Positions 7,132 through 20,300 of a DNA stretch of 64,000 bases are shown one piece after another (position 1 is the stretch's first letter; each line of letters begins with the position of its first letter). The notes under the pieces are model-generated. The model saw only the letters and a program-made list of their open reading frames with translations, was not told the DNA's origin and did no database searches. The stretch spans positions 3,720,001 to 3,784,000 of the forward strand of contig NW_026944384.1 in assembly GCF_033439725.1 (NCBI RefSeq). The letters are read 5' to 3'. The translations under genes were made by a program, and so were the position numbers. Origin of the DNA: Neurospora tetraspora. Its lineage: Eukaryota > Ascomycota > Sordariomycetes > Sordariales > Sordariaceae.

Positions 7132-10100
7132 GCGGCGTCGGTCTCGAGGTTTTGCTCGAGGGTCTCATTCCCGAGATCGCCTATTCCGGAGAGACAGGTG
7201 AGTTCTTTTTGATTCTGCGTTTCTCATTATCATTCGCATCAGTACCTCCAGCCAACAATCTCGACTCTCTTACACCAATATCCCACCGCGCTATCTTCTG
7301 CTTGGCAACAAACATTAGTGTGCTACTCTTGTTTGCAGTCAACTTCAAGGTGCCTTGTCGCAGACAAGAGAAAACACAAAGTGATGCATCTTTGAGATGA
7401 ACTTGAATACTGACTCAGTTTGATATTACAAAGGCGTGTCTGTCTCTGCACTACTGAAAATTGTCCGTCAGTATCACAACACCCTCGACGCGCGGCGAGA
7501 TGCAACTTCAGGAGAAGATATCGCTGCTGTGGCGGCGCAAATCACACAGAAAGATGAAGAGAAGCTCGATGAAAGCTCATTCTCACCCGCCGAGATGGTA
7601 TCGGCTCGCTGGGCCTGGGATTGGCTGCGAACCCGACCCCAAATCCTCATCAACAAGAATAAGCGCTACAACAAGCTTGAGCTACAAGAAGTTCTCGCTT
7701 TACCCGAAGCTGCTGAGAGCAATGGAGCAGAAGTCGATGGCGAGCCTGTCGACATTCCCAAAGAATCCGCACCAAAAGCAAAACAGCCGGCGTCCAAACC
7801 CAGCAAAGCAGCTGCTTCTCAGAAGAAAGCCTCCAAATCGAAATCCAAGAAGGCGTCACTTACTGTTCGGCCTCGAATTTACCCTGCCGAAGACCTTGTT
7901 TGGCAGACTCTCACTCGCCATGGTGTAGACTACAAGAGAGTCCCCGTTCTTGAATGGAAGTGTCTGCTTGGCATTGCCTCTGTTAGAGACAAAGGCATTC
8001 TGCAGAGCGACCTTCGAAGATTGGTGGATCAGGATAAGCGCTCCCTTCCCAAGCGAACCGATTCTCTTGCCAGAAAAGGCTACATCGCAAAGCGGACAAT
8101 AGTAGTGTCCAAAATGAAAACTAGCAAGCTCTGGCTTATCGACTTCGCGCCCCCCATTCTGGAGACTGAGACTGGTGGACTTGATTTGTCAGTCGAGACG
8201 CTTACCAAGGACCTGGAGCCCGTTACCTGGCATGATCGGTGGACTAGGGATAACATCGACATGGAGGCTTTCGCTCGGACCTTCGTCGGCGTCGTCAAGG
8301 CATGGCAAGTCATTCGCTATGCCGATTTGAGGTCCAAGATGGGCGTCGTGGGGAAGCACTGGCAGATGAAGACCCTTGCCAAGAACTGTCAACGCATCGT
8401 CGACTTGGGTGTTCTCAAGTACACCGCTGCCACCTTTCCTGGCGCACGTAAAGTCTTCAAGGACTGTCTCAAGTTCATAAGGGACCCAACAGACGAGGAA
8501 TGGGAAAAGTTTCTTGCCACAGGCAAGAAGACATCGCTCTATTCGGACGCTACACGCCATCGGGAGCCAAAACCTAACGCGCTTGCTCTCTTCGGAAAAG
8601 CCACCAAAGCCGATGAGGCGGCGAAAAATGAGCCCAAGCCCAAGCGTCGCCGTATCTTCCCTGGCTGGGCTCCAGAAAAGCCCCTTGCTCAAAACGTATT
8701 TGAAGTGATACAAAGCGCAGGCCCAGCAGGAGCCTCGAATCCTCAGGTCAGCGTTGCCACGGTCGGATACGCCTTTCGCCGGTACATGGCAAGCCACTTA
8801 ACCAAGGTCGCTGAAACGCAGCAACCACCGCACCTCAAGCATTTCCAAGTTGTAAGCAGACTGGAGCGGAAGGGAAAGACTTCTGCCTACATGTTTTCCG
8901 TGGCAAACCCTGCTGCTGAAGATGATGCCGAAGACAGCCCACCCGCTGCGACCGGTGCCAGTGCCTATGGCTTTGGCCAAGTACGAGCAAAATCGTTCCC
9001 CGAAACATCAGACCTATCCCTTACGGAAATCTGCCGGTTGGCCAAGAAGCCTCGCTCGATGGCAAAGCGAAAAGGCCGCCATCTGAGCCGACTTGAAGCC
9101 ATGTCACAGACCGAGGCTGAGGCATCCAAAACCCCAGACGATGTTGTCATGTCAGGACAACCGATTTTTGAGCCCATCACGCCAGTAGACCAGAGTGTGA
9201 ATGGAGATGATGCCAACCCTGAAAACCTCGCAAACCACACAGAGGCCGCGTCTCCCGAGCCTGTGGAAGAGAGGCCACCTGGTGCCTACAGAGGTATTCC
9301 TGGGTCTCTCAATCCAAACCCACAAACTACTGGACGACCCAGAAAGTCCATTGTCATTGTGTTCAGATCAGATAAGTTGAAGGACCCCAGCTTCTTGGGT
9401 ACTCCTCGGGCGTCTGATGCGGATCGATCTCCGGCATCGTCCGTTTTGGGAGGTACCAACCATCCAAAGACCGTACTGAATGCGAGATATAATGGCATTG
9501 CCGGAAAGCTGAAGATCTCTCCGGAAGGCCGGGCGGTTACATTCGACAGTGACTCAGAAGAAACTGGCAAAGAACCTCTCGCCATCAAACTTGATGATAT
9601 GCTGGATGATCCGGCTGTGCGGGACGTCCCTTGGGCAGACGGCAAGGGTTTGGTTGTTGTGACCAAGGAAAGTAGTGACGGGAATCCTTCCTGGACCTTC
9701 GTGTTTGTTTTTGAGGACACGGACGAGAACAATCAAAAAGCCCTGGCAATCCAGAAAGAGATTGCAACACTCAAAACAAATCAAAGCACCAGCCAGTTTG
9801 TGGTTGCTGAACCATCAACCCCTCAGAGTATTGCAGATGATCTGGCGCCAGCGAGAGGTGGAGCTGCTCGCGGCGGCCGTGGTGGCCGCGGTCGTGGAGG
9901 AAGCACTCGAGTCCGAGGAGGCCGTAGGGCGCAGATGCTTGCAGCCGACCCAAAGCCATACAAGTGCGAAACATGTGGTGGTGCTTGGAAGAACGACATT
10001 GGACTCAAGTATCACCAAACAAAAGCTCAAACGCCCTGCAACCCGAACTTCGACCCTTCTGCTATCGTAGAACGCGGAAGAAAGCGACGGAAGATCATGT

Positions 10101-13100
10101 CACCGGAGCCAGATGCTGCTTCTGTAGCTTCAGGTGCTGGAGATAATCAAAACGCACCAGTTGGCACTCAACCGGAGAAGGACGGGCGCAAACTTCGAAA
10201 ATCATCAGCTCGCTCACGCACCAACGTCAGAGCCGGTGTTAGAGCGATTCAGAATGCCGGAATGGCTTTCCGTGGGTTGAATGCCGACAATGTCATTGAG
10301 AGCGTAGAAGATGCTGCTCAACTATCAACTCATCAGCAACATCAAGCAGCCAGCGGTCCTCTGTCCTCTCATATCGCCCATGTTGCACCTAAGCCCAAAT
10401 TTGGAGGAATCATCAGTAACTTCTCCAAGGAAGACGATACCCTTCCAACACCCAGCAATTCCGATAGCCAACACGATCCGATGCAGATTCAGCATCCTGT
10501 CGACGCACAGCAAACACCCCAGCGTGTACAGCCATATAGTCATCAAGATGGACACCTCCCTATTGCCGGAGTTGGTACTAGTCTCAGATCTCCCGTGGAC
10601 CAAAGGAAACCGGTACCCTCAGTCCAACCATCGGCATATGCTGAAATACCGTACCAACAGAGTCTTCAAATTGGTACCAGCGGTTACGCCTCTGATCGTG
10701 CTTCACCTCTTCCTGGAGTTGCCCAGAGCTCGTTGTATCCTGATCCTAGCAATATTCAACCCTCCTACGCAGCCCCGGGCCCACACCCTAACCAGGGCCA
10801 TTATGTGCAAAGCCACCAGGATGCTCATATTGCTTTATATTCATCACCCCCCCAACCCTCCCGGTATTCACAGGAATATGGTCACGCACTGGGTAGTCAG
10901 ACAGCCGATGAGGCATACCCGGAACCGTACCCCGTCAACATTCAGCAGCATCAACAGCCTGCCAACCAAGTCCAAGCTCAAGTGGTGCAGTTCATTCCTT
11001 CAAAAGACTACAGTCGCTTTTCCACCGAGGCCAAGAAAAGGACCGCCCAGGCTCGTGACATCATTCTGTATCTTCTGGACAACAACTTTGGTGTTTTCCC
11101 TGGGGGCAAATCTTTATTCTATGCCCTGACTAAGGTGTACCTTCGGGCGTTCAGACACCAATCTCCTCCAACCTGGAAGAATCATCAGGCCGCAATCAAG
11201 GCGCTGGAAACTCGTCACCTAGCTATTCTCCACACCCACATGCTGAGGACAGAGGCTGGCAGGTTCATCGAACTTTCTCTAATTTTGAAAACCGGCGTGA
11301 AGACCAACGATCCCATGCCAATGAAGGTCAAGAAAAGGATGAAGGAGAAGTATCCAAGCCTCTATATCCCCACAGCGTTTTCACCGACGCAGGAAGAGCT
11401 CGCCACTTTGGAGGAGTTGTATGAGAAACCTGCTGGTAATGGCAAGGAAGAGCGGAAGGTCAACGCAAATGGCCAAAAGTTTCGAAGCAGGAGAAAGATT
11501 GACGAAGTCGAAGTCTTTAACGCGCCTTTTTACACCCAGCACAACGATGAGAAAGTCCGCGACTCTACGGATCCTCTCTGGGTATTGGAATCTGAAAAGG
11601 CCAGCTCCTACAAGCGCCCAGCGATGGATGAGCTTCCGGACGGCCACCCAGAAAAGAGAGCAAGATTGGATGAGCAAGGTACACCAAGCAAACGTGCCGG
11701 CGCGCATAATGACGATTCGGATGGTTCCATGTGGGAGCCGGATCACACATCCCCCTACCATACAGGCCCGAGGAGGAGGGGACGCCCCGCAAAGCTTTAC
11801 GCACCAACTTACACGAGACATATAACCGACCAGGACGAGAATATAGAACCCCCTTCAGTCATCGAGGCGATTAAGGCATACGGCCTGTTGCCGGCTAAGT
11901 ACGGCAGTAAGAAGAAAGAAGCGGCGCTCAGAAAGTTGCACAAATTGCTTCCGCATGTTGGTAAAATGAGGAATCCAGGCTTAAGCAGCTTGCCGCCTTG
12001 GTTCTTTGACAACAGCCTACGACCTATCGAGAAACGCGTTGTTGAGGTCCAGTTTCTAGAACCTAACCTCGACATCCATGAGGCCGGTGCTTCCACAGAA
12101 AAAGAGCAGTCGAAGCAAGCAGAGAAGTCAGTCCCATCAAAGGGTGAAGACTCCACAGCTGGCGATGATGCCACATCGAATAATGAAAAGGCTGAGGGAG
12201 TCCAGAAACCCGTGGTATTTTTCAGTTCGCCCCTTGTACTACGATTCAAGACGAGTCACGGGGTTCTTGGTCCTCAAAGGGGTGGCAATTCTTCGAGAAC
12301 CACAATGGCAGTTTTGCTGTCAAAGGTTGGATGCCAGATCTTGACTCTCTTACTGAGGAGAATCTACCTCGCAGTGCTGAAGCGATGGCCAAGGGCCCAG
12401 GGATCACATTTAACCCCGATAGCTGGAAGGATCCGGAATACGGGAGAGTCACCACACTTATTGACAAGTGCGCGGCGTGGGAACGCTCTTCACCTGGTAC
12501 CGCCTTACTCACAGCCAACATCGTGTCGTCGAAACCTATTTTCATCAACGTTTCTTCATCGACGACCAAGGCTAGTACGAAGAATCTGACGCTTAAATGG
12601 TCAGAGGATCGACAGTTCGACTTGGATACCTTGCCGTATGATGACGTTGTTCAGGTAGCGGACGATGAGTCGCTCCCGTATGACGGTGGCAGCCCCGACA
12701 GAGTCATCGTACGGCCTGTCCGGGCCACTCGCACGATGCGGAAAACTGAACCGAACAAACCTGGACGAAAAGGCCACGGAGGCCGGCCTCCCAAGATCAA
12801 GCTTCCTGCCATCAAGACGGAGCGTGAGCACACAGCTTATCCAACCACAGACAATGACTTCTTGCGGGTTTCCGGTGACCGTTCAGTGGAGCTGGATTGG
12901 AGCAGCGATAACGTCAAGGTTACCGCGTTTGTTGTCGTCACTACATTGCTGGGTGGTGTTGACAGGGTGGTTGATTGGGGTTTGATGATGAGACTCTTTC
13001 CCGATATGACGCTTAGCCAGCTCAGGCATACTTGGGGTTCTTTGAAGAAGGACCGTATGTCAAGTATTGTGAACCTGACTGATAAGTTCAGACGTGCTTT

Positions 13101-14364
13101 CCTCAAAGCCTATGGAATTGGCGTGCCGAAGATCAATTTTGACAATATCCTCGAATACGACTGGAAGTGGCTCATCAAGTGGGCTTCCAACCTTGACGAG
13201 TTCCGTCATGCCGACCTGCCGAAATCCAGGAATGCTCTCAAGAGAGACTATAACGTTACCGGAATAGGAATTGAGGATCGCGAGTGGCGAGAGACATACA
13301 ACCATCCGCAGCGCTCGGTGTTCAACAAGTTTCAAGACGCAACGTCGGAAGCAATGGCACTGTCAATTGATGAAGACGACAGCAAAGAACAGAATGATGT
13401 CAGAAGAAGAGAGTTGGCACTTGCCATGGCATTCATGCGATCACTATGCGTGACGCCGGTAGAGACATACTCAAAGGAGCACATCAGCAAGCAACGCAAC
13501 AGCTTATTCCCCACCCTCTCTAGAGCAGAGGTCGAGGGTCTCATGGTGAAGGGCGTTGATCAGCTCCAACGTGAGGGCATCATCTCTAAATCCAACTCCC
13601 GGTTCCAGAATGGCTGGCGTTGGCGCATTGCCAACCGAATCACCGACCTGCTCGACAAGGTTGCACACGAGGAAAGACTCGCTCAAGCCCTCGCCTACAA
13701 GCGGGAACTCGACAAAGCCTTCCGGGCTGGTGAGAAGAAGCGTGTTTCATATGTCACTAACGACGGCATGATTATGGCCCTGCTCAACATGCAAGCCTAC
13801 CAGCGCGTCCGCATCGAGACCACAGGCCAGCCACACGTGCCTATGGGTTTCGAACCGGGCAACTACGAGACGAGAAAGTATACCAAGAAATACCTCCACT
13901 TCCGCATAGATGTCATCCCTACAGAGACCTACCGCTACGACGATGATCAGGAGCTGGTCGATTTCCGCAAGCGCATCATGTCAGCACCGCCTCCTAACAT
14001 GGGGCCGGATGGCGCGACGCCCATCTGGTGCGATGTGTTTGGCCGAGTCGACGCAACTCGTTGGTTGCGCTATCTGTGTGTGGTACTCGTCACGATCGCT
14101 TCCAAGGGTGCCATGGGCCCTGAGGAGCTGTGCAAGACGCTCAAGCCAGCGATAATGCCGTTTGAGGCTGAGCTGATTATCAAGTGGGCCGAGGTGTTGG
14201 GTATCCTCGGACAGCAGTATGAGGGCACAGCGCTAACGGTGATGGAGTGGTGGTGGATGGTCTTGGACGCGCAAAAGCAGGGTCTGGAGTCTGGTCTTGC
14301 CGGTGCTGATGTAGCAGAGGGAATGAGGACTAGGAGAATGTTTCCTGGCATGATGAAATTCTAG
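7128..14364 (+). CDS. TFIIIC largest (B-block-binding) subunit, Tfc3/tau138-like
   Basis: This subunit recognises the B box of tRNA genes so that TFIIIB and Pol III can be recruited. Exons are 7128-7197, 7434-12143 and 12206-14364; introns are 236 bp (GTGAGT..AAAG) and 62 bp (GTGAAG..TCCAG). The second is needed because the first long frame degenerates after 12143 while a new frame with QFFENHNGSFAVKGW continues. The product is 2312 aa. Residues 1-50 resemble the family N-terminus (IPEIAYSGETGVSVSALL). The B-block winged-helix domain is near residues 167-249 (ASVRDKGILQSDLRRLVDQD). Residues about 829-857 form an RGG-rich stretch, followed at about 864-892 by a zinc-finger-like segment (PYKCETCGGAWKN). 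AT-hook-like motifs occur near 1471 (RRRGRPAK) and 1781 (GRPPK). It is much longer than yeast Tfc3 (about 1160 aa) because of Gln/Ser/Pro-rich disordered regions. Confidence 0.9.
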
Positions 14365-17300
14365 CTTGACCACTGGTGTATCCAGAGACGAAAATTGAGA
14401 TGAGGACGTCAAAAGGAGCTGAAAAGGATATACAGCTTGTGGAGGAAGATTATGGCTTCCCAGTATTGCTCAGAAAAATATGTGCCCCAGCTTTTTGTGG
14501 CTGAGGGAGCAACTGTTGGAGTAGAGACGAACATGAGTAGAGACGAACATTGTGAAGGCAGAGCAGCAGATGCGAAGAAAGGATAAAGGCAGAAGGGGAG
14601 AACACGGATCATGAGCTCATTTCAGGTCTACTACTACCATTGAATGATACCCAGCACACTTTCAGTTTAGCAGTTTCATCACAAACTATTTGTTAAAGAC
14701 CATTATGCACATGCTGTCGTCGATGTGGATTTAGGTGTCTTTGCTTCACAGTTCATTGTATTTCGGTCAGTAATGACCGGCAAATATCCAGTGTCGTATG
14801 GCCCTTTCCTCCATCGTATCAAAGCGTTTCCTTTGGCCAACCCGAGTTATCTCCCTCTCTCTTCTCTACGATGTATTTTGAACCGTCCAGGAACATTATT
14901 CTCTCCAATGGCTAACAAGTTATTCTGAGGTACCTTTCGTCTTGACGAAGTGTGTATAGCAAGCATCACGATGAGTGGAACATCAGTGATGGCTTTGGAC
15001 GCAATGCTATATGCCTGATGTCTGTATCACCACTTGGCAATAACGAAGCTGGCCACTATCATCAGATGCTTTACTGTGTAAACAGCAATGCCAATGCCGA
15101 ACCGGCCCCGAAGGTCTCACAAAATATGCCGTGCTTCGACAAGTACAATTGGCAGATGTGACCGCTCTGTCATCCATCCATTCACACAACTCTTCAGTCG
15201 ATTGAAGGTTATGGTAGCTCATGACGCTTTTCGACTTCGTCATTAGGACACTGACTGCTATCATATTTACTTTTGATTCACTGATCAATCTCTCTCTCTC
15301 CAAATAATGAGGAACACAAAGATGAAAAGGTTAGACGAACTGAAGGGTTGGTTGCTGGGCCCTGATGATCGCGGGCAAGGAGGATCATCGGAGCAGTGAG
15401 AGTGCCACATGGCATCCCAAAAATGAGGAGGGGAACACACATCCTTCCCAGACAGACAAACCGCTCCTTCTGACTCCGACCCAAGCAAAAGCAGAAGCGA
15501 AGCAAAGAAGAAACGAAATGATGAAGGAAGAAGGGATTGGGGCCACCCGGTTGCCTGTCCCGGATAGAAGAAAAAGGGAAACCGCCGAGCAAATGCACGA
15601 CTGGAAGTCGCAGGAGAGCGTGACCGAGCCAATGGTAGCTTTCCGTCTCTTCGCATACACTCCTCGGCAATTGGTCGTTTGCTTGAACTGGTATCGTAAC
15701 ACAGCTTGAGAAGAAGTGGTGAAGAGAGGAAGAAAAAGACCACCCGAAGCCAAATGCCCATCTCTGCCTGCACTGCTCCGATGCCGGGAGCTTGGAGAGC
15801 GGCATCAGGAGAGGCGTTCCGAAACTAGCTGGTAGAGGCTGCCAAAGTTCAGACAAGACGACGATAAAGTCAACATCGTGACTGCTTGCTGCCTGGCCCA
15901 TAATCAGATCATTCATGCAGCACCGACGCGAGGAAGGAGGACCCAAGGTGGTATACCAAGCATATAAAATGACTGATATCAGATACGTGTCTGTCTCGCT
16001 GGGTAGAGGTACATAAAGGTTCAGAGAGACTCAAACTTGCCGAAGACCCGTCTGCGCCTGCCAGCTGGTGGACGATGCCTTCCTCATTAGCTCTGGGTCG
16101 TTCTCTTGGGGCAACACTGCATAAGGTACGGAGGTGCTGGCATAGCAAGACAGGAGGGGGACGACGACGGTAAATGATGATTGAGGACTCCGGCTGGCCA
16201 GCTGAAGTGCTCCTTGTTGGACGATCTTCTCAGTGTGTCCAATCCGAACCTTGTAACAAGCTTACCAGCAAGATGCATTGCAATCGGCGTGTCCGGACCA
16301 GCACTGTCTGGCCTGTCTGTCCCACCGTCATGCATTTCCTGACACCGTTATACTCGGGCCTGTACTCGTCGACGAAGACGGAGACACCAAGATGATGTGC
16401 TCAACCGTGTTGCGCACACGGTATCTAGGGACGCTGTATGGAGTCGGATGTATACCTGGCGCGAGGTTATCTACGATGACCCCTTTAGGGACGCCGATTG
16501 ACCCTGAAGGAAGGATCATGATGATTGCTGTTGTGGCCAGGAAAAGGGGGCGCCCGTCATGTAGATGAAAATAGGAGTCAAAGAGGCGTCAAGTCGTGCA
16601 AAGGCGACCAGTCCTCAAGCGCTATCAACGCTGTCAGAGCTATCGATAGGCTTTTTGTGCGACCTGAACTGGCCAACCCCGGGGCAAACGCCACATCAAA
16701 TGCCAAACCGCTGCATGGCGCAATCTCTTCCCAACCTCCAACCACTGCAGCCAACACCCACCGAGGAGCAACCACCAAGCGCGCCCAACGAGAAGTCCAC
16801 GATACACTCGACACACCTCGCCCAGACCTCGCCTAGACCTCGTCGTCCGAGGAGGCACCTCTACCTTCCTCTCACCGTCATGGCCCAGAGCGTTGCGGCC
16901 GTGAATGAGCTGCATCATGCCAGCTTCAAGCATGCCCGCCCGGTCAGGCTCTCAGGGGCCAAATCTTCTCCCAACCACACACTTTCTCCCATGGTTGCCT
17001 TGCCCACATCTCCTGCATGTTTGCGCTACCTGTCTCTTTTTTCCTCTGTCGCTTTCAACATGGCAGCCTCCATCCTAGGCCGACCTTCGGCATTGCCTAT
17101 TTCCGGTTCTCTATCAGCCACCTTCCTCTGACACCTTGCAGGCCATCCAGCTTCTCCGCGTTTCTTATCCCCAAGACGATCTCGCGCTACACGAACCCTC
17201 AAGCCACAGGGGAAAGGGAAAGGGGAGGAGAGGAGCAGAGAACTCCCACAGTGGCTGACACACAGGGTATTGGCGGAAGAGGAAGGCGGTCGAGTCAGAG

Positions 17301-20300
17301 CCCCAAGTCATCCCAGGCCAAGACTCCCCCAGGAGGGCAAACAAAATCAATATGAGACAGCGACCCCCTACGCGAATACACAGCACCAGTGTGCATGCGC
17401 CGGTGTGCAATAGTCAGCGAGGACCTTGGCAGAAGTTGCTGTGATCGAAGGTTGACAGATGGATCACCGCCTACCTCCATCCTCGCTTTCCGACAAGGGA
17501 CTGCCTCCTCCACTTCGTCCCATAGAAGCCTCGGAAGAGCTTCTAACACACCTTGATATGTACCTTGTCGGCACGAGAGAAGGTTGCTTATGCCATGTCC
17601 CTCCCCTATCCCCAGTCCAGCTGAAGAGGCCGGAAACAGAGCGGCCACGCTGCGAGAGCCATGCAGACATCCGGATACCTACCCAGCACTTTGGCATACT
17701 GAGCCTCACAAGACAAGGCAACCTCCACAACACACTTTCTTTGCACCTGTATCTCCTTTCACACCTGCTTAGGCCAAGGCTGGCTTCATTTTGCCTTGCG
17801 TTATCACTCCCCTGGCTTTACTTGTCTCACCTCCCACTCGGTCAACCAGTGGACAGGGAGGGGTCTCAGAGACGTGAGGAAACCAGGAGACGTTGGGGAT
17901 AAGGAGGTACGTCGGAGAGTACGGCATTCTATCAAGGCCTGAATGAAGACTGGAAAGCGCCAGGGAACAGGAGTGAACATCACGCGACCTCTAGGCCCTG
18001 TTGGTGGTCGTCGCTTGTGCTACGCCCTGTGCCCTTCCCGTACGGACAACGACGGGAGGGGATTTTTGCGGGAAACCTGGGAGTCTATTGTGCTGACTTG
18101 ACAATGTAGCAGCACACAGAGCTGGAAGACTCTTGTCGCCTACGGGAATCTCCGTGGAGTCGCGGTTACCTTTTGTCCTGTGCACAAGATTCAATGCGCG
18201 GGGTCTTCGTCTTACCGTCGTTTAGCTCCCAAGTCTATGTGCGGGAGGCTTTCAAGGTCCTGAGCCACTGAGATTTGGTTATAACATGAATGATCTGTGT
18301 TCCATACATGAATAAGGTAACCTCGGGGAGCTCAAACTGCCCTATTCTTCGTTTACGGAAAGCATGTGAGCGACCGCCAACTCATTACAGAGAGCAACAT
18401 GATCCTAAACGATAGAGTTGGGCGTGAGGGATCCTCTACCCGGTATTTCGGTCTGACAACAAACGTGAGAAGACAGGAACGCATGACCAGCACCGCCTGA
18501 AGCCGGTGAGAAGCACGACTACAGATTTACGATGTCACGATATTCTCGACGATGTACATCGAAAAGAGTGACTCGAGTATGGGGAAGTACTCTCTACGAC
18601 ATGGTACTCAAGTCTTCGTTCTCTGACCAGAGCAGACGGCCGTCCATGGACAGCTCACCGTTTTCACTCCTCGGCAGCGTCAGCCCCGTCTTGGGTCTTA
18701 CTCAATCACACCTGAGGCCCGATCGAAAGCACGCCATTTCTCTGTTGATGGCCACAAACAAGGCCACGCATGTGTGCCTACGCATGCCAGTGTTTGTGTT
18801 ATTGACGTCGGTGCCTCTATGTCAGGCAGTCAGGTGTGTCTGGCTCTATGTAGGTATCCGGGTACACTGCCAGTCCGTCTTTCCGGCTTCGATTGCCCCA
18901 GACTGTCGCCGGCGCATCCTTCTTGTTGCCTCATTTACCATTCATCCCGCTGTGTGCCATCTATCTCTCAACCGGGCAGCTACTAAGATGAGTGGGCGAT
19001 GCGAGGATGGTGTGCCTACCAAAGAAGCGGAGCGAGATCATGGTTGGTGTCACGAGCCTCATCATGTTCCATGCAACTTTCTCTTTACTGCAACCTATCT
19101 CACGGGTCCTCACACCACCCGATTGATGGAGATTGGTGATTCTCCGACAGTCTACAATGGGGAAATGAGCATGGATATTGTATAACGACTAATTATCGAC
19201 AGGCTCGGCCGTCAGAAGAGCGTGCCTTTAGCCATAACCGAGCCTGTCATCTTTCTTCCCCAGCGCATGTATGCACCCATCCATCCATACAGACTGGCAC
19301 TATCGATCCATGTCTCTCTCGGATAATGGCATCTAGGTCTCAAGGCAACCTGACACCTACAGAGCGGTCAGTTGTCAGGCACACACACAACGGATACTCG
19401 CTGGAGCTTCCCCATTGTCTGTGATATGAACACCACGACAAAGGGCAATTTTCGGAATACTTGCTGTTCCGTATTCTCTTCAGGGCCCTTTCTTCATGCA
19501 CACTCTTGATCCTTCTCTTCTATTTTTCTCTGCAGAAAAGCACACATGGCAACATCTTACCTACATGCCAATATCTGGACTTCAAGCTTTGTTGAGCTAC
19601 AGAGCGTACCGTGCGAGTAAGGGTTGAAGACCATGAAAAGCCCTCATTTTCCGTTATGTGATTCGTCACAATTGGGCACCGATACTTCGGAACCTCGGAG
19701 CATGTCTTTGGAGGAAAAAAAAAACAAAAAAACAAGAACTAATTCGACCGTAACACTATTACATTGCAGACTTCCTTCTCATCATCACGTAACCCTATCC
19801 CATTCTCTGTCATATTGTTTGTTTTTCCTGAGAGAGTCTCAATGCCGAGGTTTGCTGCCGAGAGCATGCCATAGCAGCGAGAAGTGCGAACGGAGGAAGG
19901 AACCACACAGGATTTGGCAACAGGCACCGGGAAATTATTGCGCTCATGTCTCACACTGTAGGTTCCGTTCCAGTACGAATCGAGCGAACGAGAGAGTGAG
20001 GGTCGACGACCATGAGAACAGAGCCAGTAACAGAGCGAGCCATGTATGTAACCCCCGAGGGTGACCAGTCAAAGAGAGACCAGCTAAGCTATCTTGAGAC
20101 AGGACCTGACTATTGAATTTGTAGCTAACAACGTTAAAAGCCGATCACTTATGCGGGTTTTGACCGTTCAGTGCATGATGCCGGTCATACAGCAGTAGTC
20201 GTACCCTATGGGCTCGGCAAATGTTGTGAAACCAGACCGGCGGAGTTCTCTCCTTGAGCAACAACGATGAAAACGACGTACGACAACGACAATGAGGACC

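Noticed and set aside
12144-12589. Tail of the long open frame continuing past 12143
   Set aside because: After 12143 the frame loses family character and a 62-bp GT..AG intron leads into another frame with conserved TFIIIC sequence; the tail is a read-through.
15278-15946. 222-codon minus-strand frame
   Set aside because: No domain, overlaps several equally long frames on both strands, and composition reflects simple CT-rich sequence.
18532-19185. 217-codon plus-strand frame
   Set aside because: No recognisable domain and no preference for C-ending codons; kept only as a mention in the gene-poor interval.
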